From NCBI RefSeq assembly GCF_916715725.1, contig NZ_CAKAPD010000002.1, forward strand, positions 62,001 to 126,000: 64,000 nt of DNA, read 5' to 3'. Shown here piece after piece: positions 1-8,342 of this stretch. The DNA is from an uncultured Rothia sp. GTDB lineage: Bacteria; Actinomycetota; Actinomycetes; Actinomycetales; Micrococcaceae. Each line of letters opens with the position of its first letter. Position 1 is the first letter of the stretch. The notes under the pieces were generated by a model. The model did no database searches. It saw only the letters and a program-made list of their open reading frames with translations, and was not told the origin of the DNA. The position numbers and the translations under genes were made by a program.

Positions 1-1031
1 CGGCGCACCCAGGTGCACAACAAAACCCAAATCAGGCTTATCAAAACCCATACCGAGGGCACTCGTCGCAACAAGAGCCTTCACCCTGTTTTCCTTGAGT
101 GCTTGCTCTGCAACCAGCCGTTCATCCGGGTCAGTTTTACCGGTGTAGGCGAGCACCTCGTACCCGCTGGCACGCAGAGCATTTGCGGTATCTTCTGCCG
201 CAGAAACGGTCAGCGTGTAGATAATACCCGAACCGGGCAGGCTGTTCAGGTGCGTGAGTATCCATCCGATGCGTTGCGCCTCATTGGGCAGGGTCAGAAC
301 ACCCAGGCGCAGGGACTCGCGGGACAGCGGACCGCGCAGCACATGTACGGGTGCGGTGGTATCAGTGCTGAGCTGTTCGGCAATATCGCGGCTAACACGG
401 TCATTCGCGGTTGCGGTAGTCGCCAGCACCGGCACACCCATCGGCAGAGATTTAATGAGCGAACCAATACGACGGTAGTCGGGGCGGAAGTCATGGCCCC
501 AGTCAGAAATACAGTGCGCCTCATCAATAACGAGCAGACCCAGGCGCGGCAGCAGGTACGGTAGCCACTGCTCGCGGAACGCCGGGTTATTGAGGCGTTC
601 GGGGCCCACCAGGAGCACGTCGAGCTCGTTAGCTTCGAGGCGGGTGCGGATCTCATCCCATTCGGTGACGTTCGCGGAGTTCACCATGGCGGCGCGCACT
701 CCCGCGCGGGATGCCGCCTCGACCTGATCACGCATGAGGGAAAGCAACGGGGAGACAATAAGCGCCGGGCCCATACCGCGGGCACGCAACAGCAGGGAAG
801 AAATGAAATAGACTGCGGACTTACCCCAACCAGTACGCTGCACGACGAGGGTGCGGGCGCGGTCGGCTACGAGGGCGCGAATCGCCTCGTACTGACCGTC
901 GTGGAACTCAGCATCAGCGACGCCGGTGAGGCGGCGCAACACTTCACGGGCTTCAGCATGCAGAGGATCCGTGTGCAGGGAATCAGCGCGCAGGAGATCG
1001 GCGGGGCTGGAAGCTAGCTGTTCGGGGTTCA
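1..1031 (-). CDS. recQ: RecQ-family ATP-dependent DNA helicase (3' end outside the window)
   Basis: The reading frame starts at the ATG complementary to 1029-1031, preceded by a GGAGA ribosome site, and runs off the left edge, so only about 343 N-terminal residues are present. Conserved helicase motifs are in order: a Walker A variant TGWGKS, then DEAHCISDWGHDFRP, which is the characteristic RecQ motif II and aromatic-rich loop, then a TTATA motif III and the start of the second RecA-like lobe (SALGMGFDKPD). RecQ enzymes unwind forked and recombination intermediates 3'-to-5' using ATP. The RQC and HRDC parts, if present, would lie outside the window. It is divergent from the DedA gene. Helicase identity is secure; membership of RecQ proper rather than a related actinobacterial RecQ-like clade is likely. 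Confidence 0.88.
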
Positions 1032-1369
1032 TGGTTCTCTCCAACGGTGGGTGGTTGGGGCAATCGCTACGCCGCGACGCGCCGTGCTCTCTTTCCATCA
1101 TGTCACACCCCGTATCCTCCGACTCTGCGGATAGTCATTTCTTGGGGAGGCACGCGAGCGCCGCGTCACCTCGGGTTGTTTCGCCATGCGGGCGCGGAGA
1201 TTTACGCCTCGCTCGCCCGTGCGTCCAGCATAAATGCCGGTAGAATTGTGCCAGTAATACACAGCCTCCGCATAGTTTTGCACAATGTTCACCATAGGTA
1301 CGCTTTCTATGCTGGTGTTACTCCGCCGCCGATCCGTGCGTGCGGTCCACTCACAGTTCAGGATTTTTC
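1032..1369. other. intergenic region between divergent recQ and dedA-type genes
   Basis: No convincing gene. It must hold the promoters of both divergent genes. A TATGCT box (1308-1313) lies about 57 nt before the chosen DedA start and a TAGAAT box near 1243, but neither has a convincing -35 at standard spacing. Short open frames across it have no ribosome sites. Confidence 0.4.
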
Positions 1370-2026
1370 ATGACTTTTCTTGCCACCGCTTTGGCGCATC
1401 TTCCGGTTGCGCTCTTGGGCCTCGACCTTGAGCAGTTCCTGCTCGATACCGGCCCCTGGGTTCTGGTTGTTTCGGCAATTATCGTATTTATTGAGTCCGG
1501 TGTTCTTTTCCCGGTTCTTCCGGGTGACTCCCTGATTTTTGCTCTGGGTATGCTGCATGAGCAGATGGGCCTGTCCCTGTGGGTTGCGTTCCCGGTCCTT
1601 GTGCTGGTTGCTATTGCTGGCGCTGAGGTTGGCTACCAGATTGGTGCCCGTTACGGCCGTAAGATCTTCAAGGATGACGCGAAGATTCTGAGCACTAAGA
1701 ACCTGCACACTACTGAGGAGTTCTTCCAGAAGCGCGGTAGCTTGGCTCTGGTGCTGGGTCGTTTCGTACCGATTGTTCGTACTTTTGTGTCTCTTGCGGC
1801 GGGTATTTCTTCGTACGACCGTAAGAAGTTCCACCTGTGGAATGTTGTTGGTGCGGTTGCGTGGATTGGTTCGATTGGTCTGGCGGGTGTGCTGCTGGGC
1901 GGTATCCCGTTCGTGCACAACAACATTGAGTACATTGCTGTGATTATTGTGGCGGTTTCTGTGGTGCCGGTTATTATCGAGTACCTGCGTGGCCGTTCGA
2001 AGGCGAAGCAGGAATCTGCTGAGTAA
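1370..2026 (+). CDS. DedA-family (VTT domain) integral membrane protein
   Basis: The product is about 218 residues with several hydrophobic segments. The family signature is clear: a re-entrant loop region with GYQIGARYGRK near residue 90 and the motif GRFVPIVRTFVSLAAG around residue 135, both typical of DedA/VTT proteins. Members are inner-membrane proteins linked to membrane potential and undecaprenyl-phosphate or phospholipid flipping; the substrate here cannot be read. I prefer the ATG at 1370, preceded by an AGGA ribosome site, over an in-frame ATG 30 nt upstream that would add ten unremarkable residues. A strong terminator follows within 40 nt, so it is probably a single-gene unit. Confidence 0.88.
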   Translation: MTFLATALAHLPVALLGLDLEQFLLDTGPWVLVVSAIIVFIESGVLFPVLPGDSLIFALGMLHEQMGLSLWVAFPVLVLVAIAGAEVGYQIGARYGRKIFKDDAKILSTKNLHTTEEFFQKRGSLALVLGRFVPIVRTFVSLAAGISSYDRKKFHLWNVVGAVAWIGSIGLAGVLLGGIPFVHNNIEYIAVIIVAVSVVPVIIEYLRGRSKAKQESAE

Positions 2027-2066
2027 TACGTGAGTCCTTCTCGGCTGCTGAGCCGGGAATGAGAGA

Positions 2067-2100
2067 GGGTGGGGATACCGTCTGGTATCCCCACCCTTTT
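2067..2100 (+). terminator. rho-independent terminator of the DedA gene
   Basis: A perfect 13-bp stem (2067-2079 with 2084-2096) has a 4-nt loop and is followed by TTTT. The whole 30-nt hairpin recurs identically at 3079-3108. Confidence 0.9.
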
Positions 2101-2175
2101 GCGTTCTCTCAAGCCCGGTGGAGGCGACGTTCCGGAAGCGAGCTACGCCTCCGCAAGGTTACTACCTCCGCGGGG

Positions 2176-2835
2176 TTACTTTAGGCCCATGCGTCGCAGG
2201 TCTCCACGCATTTGGATGTATCGCCCCACCTGCGGCTGGCAGAGAAGAACAATAATCACGATGCGGCTGATAAAATCAAAGGCGAGCTTCGCGCACAAGA
2301 CTTCAAGGGTCATAAACGGGCCAAAGAACAACACCCTAAGCATTTGCGAATTGTATCCATTGTCAAAGAAAACGTGGGCACAGAGAACTACATACACAAT
2401 ATCCAGGATCATGCGTAACGCGCCCTCAATAATAATCACCACTCGCGCCCACTCATAACCCTCATTGAGGTACCAGGCAGAGACTGCTCCAAGGACAATA
2501 GGGAGAACCATCGTAAGCCCCATCGTCATACCTGCAAACATGTAAGCGCCCGTAAATTCTAGACCCACAAGAGGCTGTAGAGGGTATGTGGACATGTACA
2601 GCACCAAGAATAGGGATACAGCCCAGATGGCAATGGGACGCGACGGAAGATTAATAGCACGCTGGACGTCCGGAACACCGTGTACGGGGCGAGAACCAGC
2701 AGGAACTGGAGTCTGGGGTGCCACCGCTACGGGTGCTGCGAAGTTCGGTGCCGGAAAGTTCGGTGCTGCGGCATTAGGCTGAGGCGCCTGAGGTGCCAGC
2801 GCGCCCGCCGAGGCGCCGGAAGCGTTGTTAAACAT
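2176..2835 (-). CDS. Pro/Ala-rich N-tail multi-pass membrane protein, unknown function
   Basis: The product is 219 residues. The first 55 are a low-complexity Ala/Pro/Asn tail, predicted cytosolic; then come about four hydrophobic segments and a short basic C-terminus. A short signature (NEGYEWAR) between the second and third membrane segments matches the G-x-x-W-A signature of the three genes upstream, so I place it as a diverged member of the same tandem family. The start codon has a GAAAGAA ribosome site. The upstream 225 nt are AT-rich and probably hold its own promoter. I do not recognise a named family; similar small proteins with disordered tails are common in actinobacteria. Confidence 0.7.
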   Translation of the reverse strand: MFNNASGASAGALAPQAPQPNAAAPNFPAPNFAAPVAVAPQTPVPAGSRPVHGVPDVQRAINLPSRPIAIWAVSLFLVLYMSTYPLQPLVGLEFTGAYMFAGMTMGLTMVLPIVLGAVSAWYLNEGYEWARVVIIIEGALRMILDIVYVVLCAHVFFDNGYNSQMLRVLFFGPFMTLEVLCAKLAFDFISRIVIIVLLCQPQVGRYIQMRGDLRRMGLK

Positions 2836-3075
2836 CGTCGTTCTTTCTCTCGTATGCTCGCACTATGGTGCGTAAGTCGGTGATTGTCGCGCTCATTTAG
2901 GTAGATTTGCTTGGAAAATACCTAAAAGAGTTATTTGATGCAGTTAGCTGAGAGAATAATACTTTTTCAGTATAGGGTAAGCTCTTCGAGCGCAGTAGAG
3001 TTTTTATGCGAAGCCTGGAACCTTTTAGGTAACTCAAAGAGTTTTACCAGCTAGAAGATTGCGATGTTTAACGCG

Positions 3076-3111
3076 AAAGGGTGGGGATACCGTCTGGTAT
3101 CCCCACCCTTT
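3076..3111 (-). terminator. terminator hairpin of the 3160-3984 gene, copy of the one at 2067
   Basis: The 30-nt core is identical to 2067-2096, with flanking AAA and TTT that extend the stem. It lies about 50 nt past the stop codon of the leftward gene ending at 3160. T-runs on both sides mean it could act in both directions. Confidence 0.8.
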
Positions 3112-3159
3112 CATGCTCTGAGCCTTTTGGTGATAGTGGCGCCGTTTGAGGCAAACATC

Positions 3160-3984
3160 CTAGTTGAGGCGGTTCCCGCCTTCATTGAAGTTCGTGTTAG
3201 GTGCCTGTGGATTCTGATCAACCACCTGACTATGCGACGTTCTGCCGGTAGCCGTGTACGCCCACACAGATGGACGGGTCAGCAACACAATATTCCGGAT
3301 GTAGAGGACAGTAATGAAGACACCAATCGCAGTATCTATGAGAAGAGTGACCGCAAAATCTGAAGAGTCGCGGGACTGCAACTCGTCCATCAACAAGGTG
3401 AGAAAGCGGGAGTCTATGAGGAAATCTTCCACATACACAAACATGCGGCTCAAGACCTCGTAGGCGCTGTACATGAGGGTAAGTATGTGCGCCCATCTGT
3501 GTCCTTTCCAGGTCATCCAGAAGAGGAAAATCTGGATAAGAACAAAGATGAGAGGGTACCCCAGCATACGCACGATAAGCTCAGGTAGCGTCACCACACC
3601 GGCGATTGGTTTACCGTAGAGCAGGAAGAATTGGATAGTACTGAAAAGCGACAGAATAATAATCGCGGCGGTGCACCACTTAGCACTGTGCAGAGCCTTC
3701 GGACGTACCCGCCCCGCATGTTCGGAGGCGGCAACGTAACCGGCGGTCGCGTCCCGGTAGCCGGTAGTGGCATGCTCGGGAGCGCCGTTGCCGGGTGCAT
3801 TATCCTCTGCCGCGTTATTGTCTACCGCACCGGTGGGGGCGGCGTTGTTGGTGGCGGTGTTGTTGGATGTGCCGTCACCCTCTACCGTGCTATTTTCAGG
3901 CTCATTGGACGGCAGCAAAACACTGTATTCGGGAACCGTGTACTCCGGGTCATTCAACGGTTGTTTTGGGGTACGTTCTGACAT
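3160..3984 (-). CDS. tandem-family multi-pass membrane protein (copy 1), unknown function
   Basis: The product is 274 residues. The start is placed at the ATG complementary to 3982-3984 because the next 45 residues (MSERTPKQPLNDPEY onward) match the N-terminus of the neighbour starting at 5003 almost exactly; a longer in-frame extension upstream to 4197 has no such support. Order: an Asn/Ala-rich tail of about 100 residues, an RPKAL-x4-W segment, then four hydrophobic segments with WKGHRWAHILTLMYSA between the second and third. The C-terminus (EGGNRLN) resembles the EEGYRLN end of the copy at 5096. No enzymatic motif is visible. Function unknown. Confidence 0.75.
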   Translation of the reverse strand: MSERTPKQPLNDPEYTVPEYSVLLPSNEPENSTVEGDGTSNNTATNNAAPTGAVDNNAAEDNAPGNGAPEHATTGYRDATAGYVAASEHAGRVRPKALHSAKWCTAAIIILSLFSTIQFFLLYGKPIAGVVTLPELIVRMLGYPLIFVLIQIFLFWMTWKGHRWAHILTLMYSAYEVLSRMFVYVEDFLIDSRFLTLLMDELQSRDSSDFAVTLLIDTAIGVFITVLYIRNIVLLTRPSVWAYTATGRTSHSQVVDQNPQAPNTNFNEGGNRLN

Positions 3985-4054
3985 CGTCGGTCCTTTCTCC
4001 CCTGGCACCCATCCCGCGCTACAGTGCACGGAGCGGGCGTTAAAGAGTCTTACC

Positions 4055-4215
4055 TTAAGAATATAAAGAGGCGCGCCGCACCCTAGGAAGGCAGTACCCT
4101 TTCTCAGCGTATTCAGAGGTATCCAGGTAACCACGTACACCATTTCGAGGGCCAGCCCCGGAACTCCTGACGTTGGTGTTCCTTCTACGTTCCCCATCCC
4201 GCGCTACGGTGCGGG
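4055..4215 (-). pseudogene. relic of a tandem-family C-terminus between two copies
   Basis: In a different frame from the neighbouring gene, 4088-4135 encodes RGYLDTSEYAEKGYCL, which aligns with RGYKDTSVYTEEGYRL at the C-terminus of the 5096-5908 product. It has no start codon or ribosome site of its own. Just beside it, about 20 nt around 4193-4213 closely repeat 4008-4027, the stretch ahead of the copy 1 start. I read this as a recombination scar. Confidence 0.6.
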
Positions 4216-5003
4216 GGTCGAGGGTTATTTCCCCCTGATGAGGTGCGTTCGTCATCCTCATCGTCAGCGAAAATCTCTCGAAGTTCTGCCGGGACCTGAC
4301 CGGCAGCCTGCCTCGTCTCAGACATCATCTGCTGGCGTTCTAGCGCACGTGCCCCGCTAACGATTTGTGTGTACATCCTAATAGGAGCACGAGTCAGCAG
4401 CACAATCATCAGGAGGTAAAGAACGAGAGTAAAAACGCCGCTCGCGATACGCACCAGGCTAGACGCCGCAGCCGCTCTAGAGCTTAACCCCGAGAAATTA
4501 TCCGCAAGAATAAGCACACCGCTAGCAGCCGCGAGAGCGCAGTAGATGATGGTAAGAATGCGCGCCCACTCGCGGCCATCCCAGATCTTCCAGAGAACAA
4601 AAATCGGGACGGCGGAGATGATGAGGGTAACCACCAAGGCAGAGAAGAGAACACTCACCACCATCTCAAAATCGATATACGACCGGCTTAGAATCGGCAG
4701 AAAGTTACTCAAGGGTCCCAGCACGATAATGGCGGCAGCGCACCACATGACGCTGCGCATAGCCTGCGGGCGCTTCGGAATTACCTGCTCGGAGGCGGGT
4801 GCGTTATCCTCTGCCGCATTATTGTCTACCGCACCGCTGAGGGTGGCGTTGGCGGAGGCGGTATTGTTGGAGGCGGTGTTATTGGGGGCGCTGTCGCCCT
4901 CTGCGGTGCTGTTTTTAGCCTCGTCGGAGGGTAGCAGCACGCTGTACTCGGGAACCATGTACTCCGGGTCGTTCAACGGTTGTTTTGGGGTGCGTTCTGA
5001 CAT
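4185..5003 (-). CDS. tandem-family multi-pass membrane protein (copy 2), C-terminus altered
   Basis: The product is 272 residues and shares its first 45 residues with copy 1, including the acidic EYSVLLPS segment and an Asn/Ala-rich tail ending NNAAEDNAP. It has four hydrophobic segments and the signature WDGREWARILTIIYCA near residue 145. The last 15 residues (GGNNPRPPHRSAGWGT) do not match its relatives and are read from sequence duplicated from the spacer ahead of copy 1; the family-type C-terminus lies out of frame just downstream (4088-4135). The gene is therefore probably functional in its membrane core but has lost its original tail. No catalytic motif is seen. Confidence 0.72.
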   Translation of the reverse strand: MSERTPKQPLNDPEYMVPEYSVLLPSDEAKNSTAEGDSAPNNTASNNTASANATLSGAVDNNAAEDNAPASEQVIPKRPQAMRSVMWCAAAIIVLGPLSNFLPILSRSYIDFEMVVSVLFSALVVTLIISAVPIFVLWKIWDGREWARILTIIYCALAAASGVLILADNFSGLSSRAAAASSLVRIASGVFTLVLYLLMIVLLTRAPIRMYTQIVSGARALERQQMMSETRQAAGQVPAELREIFADDEDDERTSSGGNNPRPPHRSAGWGT

Positions 5004-5095
5004 CGTTGTACCTTTCGTCTCTTCGCACCCCGCCCCGCACGCCGTAGCGCAGGGCGGGAGTAGAAGAGTCTCCCCATAGGGAGGGGCATCTCGCC

Positions 5096-5908
5096 CTAGT
5101 TGAGGCGGTAGCCTTCCTCGGTGTACACGGAAGTATCCTTGTAGCCGCGCTGTTCGTTGCGGGAGTTCTTCCGCGCATCCGTGCGGCGGGTCGTCTTGTA
5201 CTGCTGAGCGACCGCCTCCTCAGCCCGTCGGTTAGCTTCCTTCTCTTCCCGACGTGTCTGCTCTTCGTCCAGGCGAGCGCCCATTTCTGCTTCCTGATGG
5301 AAAACGACCCAGCCATCATCGGCGTTCACCTGTTCGCGTGCCTTCAACCGCGCGACCCTCGCAGTGGCCACATACGACCTGGTGGAACGGCTAAGGAGCA
5401 GCACAATTATCACCAGGTAGAAGGCCGTGAGAAAAGCTCCCATAATGTCACTCACCACAATGGAAACTACGTAGTCTCGGGGTCTTGAAGTCAGTGATTC
5501 ATCCGCCAGCCTGGAGAAATAATCAGCCGAGATGAAAGATTGCAAACTCAGGGCCCCAACAAAAACTGCAAAAGCGCTACCGAAGAGGGTGAGGAAGTAC
5601 GCCCATCTACGGCCCTTCCATAGTCGGCGGAGGACGAAAATCGGTATGAGAGAGAAGACGAAGGTAGTGAATATGCCTGAAATGATGATGCCAGGCATCA
5701 TTTCCGTAACGCGGTCTGGCACCTCGTTATGGATAGATACATAGATACGTTGGATTGCGGACAGAATAATGATGGCTGTAGCGCACCACATGACGCCGCG
5801 TAGCGCCTTCGGCCGCGGCGGGAGCACCACCTGAGGCGCGGCAGGGGCGGTAGAGCTGGGGCTAGTCTGCGATGAGGGTTCGTGCGCAGGTTCGGAAGTA
5901 GGGTGCAC
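5096..5908 (-). CDS. tandem-family multi-pass membrane protein (copy 3) with charged C-terminal tail
   Basis: The product is 270 residues. A short Pro/Ser/Thr-rich N-tail leads to RPKALRGVMWCATAIIIL, matching copies 1 and 2, then four hydrophobic segments with the signature WKGRRWAYFLTLFGSA. About 80 residues after the last membrane segment are strongly charged (EEQTRREEKEANRRAEE) and likely form a cytosolic helix, ending RGYKDTSVYTEEGYRLN. It lacks the long MSERTPKQ N-terminus of its neighbours, so it may be closer to the ancestral form. Function unknown. Confidence 0.72.
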   Translation of the reverse strand: MHPTSEPAHEPSSQTSPSSTAPAAPQVVLPPRPKALRGVMWCATAIIILSAIQRIYVSIHNEVPDRVTEMMPGIIISGIFTTFVFSLIPIFVLRRLWKGRRWAYFLTLFGSAFAVFVGALSLQSFISADYFSRLADESLTSRPRDYVVSIVVSDIMGAFLTAFYLVIIVLLLSRSTRSYVATARVARLKAREQVNADDGWVVFHQEAEMGARLDEEQTRREEKEANRRAEEAVAQQYKTTRRTDARKNSRNEQRGYKDTSVYTEEGYRLN

Positions 5909-6012
5909 GAGTCATCCTAACTGTCGTTGGGTGAATAGTGGTTGGTTGAATACGTGGTTAGGTGAATAAAGTTATCGGTGAGCCGCAGGACCCGCGGCCA
6001 GAATCCATGAGG

Positions 6013-6606
6013 CTAAATCAGGTAATCCTCGCTGCGGCGCACACGCCAATCACGGCGCGCCTCCATATAAGAACGCGACTGACGCGACCACACCAACGCC
6101 AACGCCACAACACACACCAGCATGTACGGGCCAGCAATATACACCGGCGTGTACAACGGCGAAGCGCTACTGAGCAGCAGCTCAACATCCTGGCTCGGCG
6201 CGCCATTCAACGTGCCCAGAAGAGCCGCCACCGTCAGCATAATCAGCAAAGAAGCCAACACACCCAACGCCAACGCGACCGACAGCACCAATGCCGCCCA
6301 CCGGTAACCACGCAGATACGCTACCGTGCAGAAGCCGTGCAGGGTCACGTTACCGAACGCGCTGACCATCAGGAAAAGCACCGGATAGTACGCCTGCGCA
6401 TCCACCAGCGACTGGGCGCGCCAGGTCGACAGGTGCGCCAAATGGGTAGTCGCGTAGGAAATGCCGGTGTACGCAATCAGCGCCAGCCAGCCCACAGCAA
6501 TAGCGAGCAGAACCCAACCCGCCACAGACACGAGAGTGGGGGTGGCGGGCTTCGTAGGATGCGCGGTGTTCGGAGCGGATGGCGGAGAGGACTCGACAGC
6601 GGACAT
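6013..6606 (-). CDS. four-helix membrane protein, probable distant member of the tandem family
   Basis: The product is 197 residues, with four hydrophobic segments after a Ser/Pro/Thr-rich tail of about 20 residues. The motif LRGYRWAALVLSVALAL after the second segment resembles the WxGRxWAxxLT signature of the copies downstream, which suggests common descent; overall similarity is low by eye. The start at 6606 has a GAAAG ribosome site at suitable distance. No functional motif is recognised. Confidence 0.65.
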   Translation of the reverse strand: MSAVESSPPSAPNTAHPTKPATPTLVSVAGWVLLAIAVGWLALIAYTGISYATTHLAHLSTWRAQSLVDAQAYYPVLFLMVSAFGNVTLHGFCTVAYLRGYRWAALVLSVALALGVLASLLIMLTVAALLGTLNGAPSQDVELLLSSASPLYTPVYIAGPYMLVCVVALALVWSRQSRSYMEARRDWRVRRSEDYLI

Positions 6607-6717
6607 AGCTGAATCTTTCGGATATCGGCTGATAGTGTGCGGACAACGTATGAGCGAGTGTGTGGTGTGAGTGTGGGTGGCGGCGCGGCGTTCGTCTACC
6701 GCGCCGCCTCAAAAGTT

Positions 6718-7521
6718 TTAGGCAGAAGTGGACGGGTCAACCGTCGCAGAAATACTGTCGGGTAGCGACGGAGAATCTGCCCGGTTCGCCATCGCAATTC
6801 GCAGGTTGTTGAAGCGGTAAATGGTCAGCAACGATAAACCGACCTCGCTCAACCAGACCAGGCCCAAGACAACAAGTATCAGCAGGGGGTCTAGGCCCAT
6901 CGAAACCCCAGCCCAGTCGAGCATCAGCAGCAGGAACGTAATCGGTGAAAGCACCAGCCCCATCGCAACAAACCCAATCAGGGAGCAGATAGCCCAAACG
7001 CTATACACGGAGGCGTCCGCCGAATCATGCGGAGGGCGCATCAGCGGCCACATCTGAACCACCAGGTAAAGCGCCGCGACAAAGCCAAAGCAAATCGCCA
7101 ACGGCTGCGTGTACTGAGAAATAATGAGGCCTTCAACCAGGGCCAAAATGCACAAAATAACGGCGCGGACTAGGAGGTTCTTCTTGAGCTTCTGCTTGCG
7201 CTCCTTCACCTCATCAGCGGTGTAGGTGCGCAGAAAAGCGGGTACCTGACCCTGCCCCGGGAACGGCGGTAGAGGACCCGTCGGATGCGTACGAACCACA
7301 ATCGGCGGGTTCGTACCATCCTGAATGATCACGGTAGAAGTCGCCGAAATAACCGGATGCGAACCAGTCACCACCGGCGGCACGTTCAGCGGAACGGACA
7401 CCTCCGGCGTGGCAGGCGTCGCCTGGCGGATAGGCGCCTGATAGCGAGTCTGCACACTGAGATCTTCATCCGGGTGTTCTGCGGATGAAGCGGCATCTGT
7501 GTTCAGGTGTGTAGCGCCCAT
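6718..7521 (-). CDS. multi-pass membrane protein with long Pro/Thr-rich N-tail, unknown
   Basis: The product is 267 residues. About 120 N-terminal residues are Pro/Thr/Val-rich and end in a basic helix (VKERKQKLKKN) just before the first membrane segment. Four hydrophobic segments follow. The start is supported by a strong GGAGGT ribosome site. It lies in the same leftward run as the asparaginase and the tandem family but I see no W-A signature, so kinship with the other copies is not shown. No named family recognised. Confidence 0.65.
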   Translation of the reverse strand: MGATHLNTDAASSAEHPDEDLSVQTRYQAPIRQATPATPEVSVPLNVPPVVTGSHPVISATSTVIIQDGTNPPIVVRTHPTGPLPPFPGQGQVPAFLRTYTADEVKERKQKLKKNLLVRAVILCILALVEGLIISQYTQPLAICFGFVAALYLVVQMWPLMRPPHDSADASVYSVWAICSLIGFVAMGLVLSPITFLLLMLDWAGVSMGLDPLLILVVLGLVWLSEVGLSLLTIYRFNNLRIAMANRADSPSLPDSISATVDPSTSA

Positions 7522-7672
7522 GGGTGACCTCCTGGCAGGTGCGGGTTGTGTTTCTTTCTCTACCGTATCACGCGTACTTTAGGGGAATCTGAGCAGTGGC
7601 TGGGCATCGCTGAGAGTGTGTCACACCGCCGCTTATCGCCTCGTCATCACCTCATCATCACCCCGTCAGGCT

Positions 7673-8341
7673 TCACCCGTCAGAGGCGTAGATGGGCGGA
7701 TGCGCGGGGAAATCCTCCGCCTGTTGCTCCAAGTTCTGCTTCTGCCGCGTCAAACGCAAGCTCCTACGAACCGCCAAACTATAAAACAGCGAAAACAGGG
7801 CCTCCAGTGCGAAGGACGCCATGACCGTCAGCAGGCTCACCGTGTAGAACATGCCCACACGGTCCAGCAGCGTCTGCGGGCCCTGCACCGTCACCAGCGC
7901 GTAGACAAAGAACGCCGTCATAATCGCCGCCGCAACCCCGGATGCCACATTCGCCAGCCACACCAGCTTCACCGAACGGTTCGCCCGGTAAATCATGGCA
8001 AGCCACATATGCATCACCAGGTAGACCAGCGGCACCGCACCAATCGGGAAAAGCGTGACGCGGATGAAGTAATAAACAATAATCAGCGAGGGCACAACCA
8101 GCAGCAGCACACGCACCAGGTACAGATTCTTAGCCGGCAGCGGGTAATCACTGGTGACATTCCAGAACTCGTCAGCCTGCTGCTGTAGCTCCTCAATAGC
8201 TTGCAGCTGCATAAGCTGCGCCTGCGACATACTCTCCTGGGACATACGCTCCTGCGGCACAAGATCCGAGGACCCCTCCACCTGCGCAAGCTCAGCAACA
8301 GAAACCGGTTCACCCCGCCGCATATGAGCGGAATCAGCCAT
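7673..8341 (-). CDS. four-helix membrane protein coupled to the asparaginase gene
   Basis: The product is 222 residues when started at the ATG complementary to 8339-8341. That start sits one base after the asparaginase stop codon, with a GAGGG ribosome site inside the end of that gene, a layout typical of translational coupling. A Gln/Met/Ser-rich N-terminal stretch of about 55 residues (MSQESMSQAQLMQLQAIEEL) probably forms a short coiled coil; four hydrophobic segments and a Gln/Glu-rich tail follow. A TTG start 12 nt upstream is possible but less well placed. Function unknown; the coupling hints at a joint role with the asparaginase. Confidence 0.68.
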   Translation of the reverse strand: MADSAHMRRGEPVSVAELAQVEGSSDLVPQERMSQESMSQAQLMQLQAIEELQQQADEFWNVTSDYPLPAKNLYLVRVLLLVVPSLIIVYYFIRVTLFPIGAVPLVYLVMHMWLAMIYRANRSVKLVWLANVASGVAAAIMTAFFVYALVTVQGPQTLLDRVGMFYTVSLLTVMASFALEALFSLFYSLAVRRSLRLTRQKQNLEQQAEDFPAHPPIYASDG

Positions 8342-8342
8342 C

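Noticed and set aside
3985..4197. N-terminal extension of the 3160-3984 membrane protein
   Set aside because: The shared MSERTPKQ start in copies 1 and 2 fixes the true start at 3984; the extension is spacer and relic sequence.
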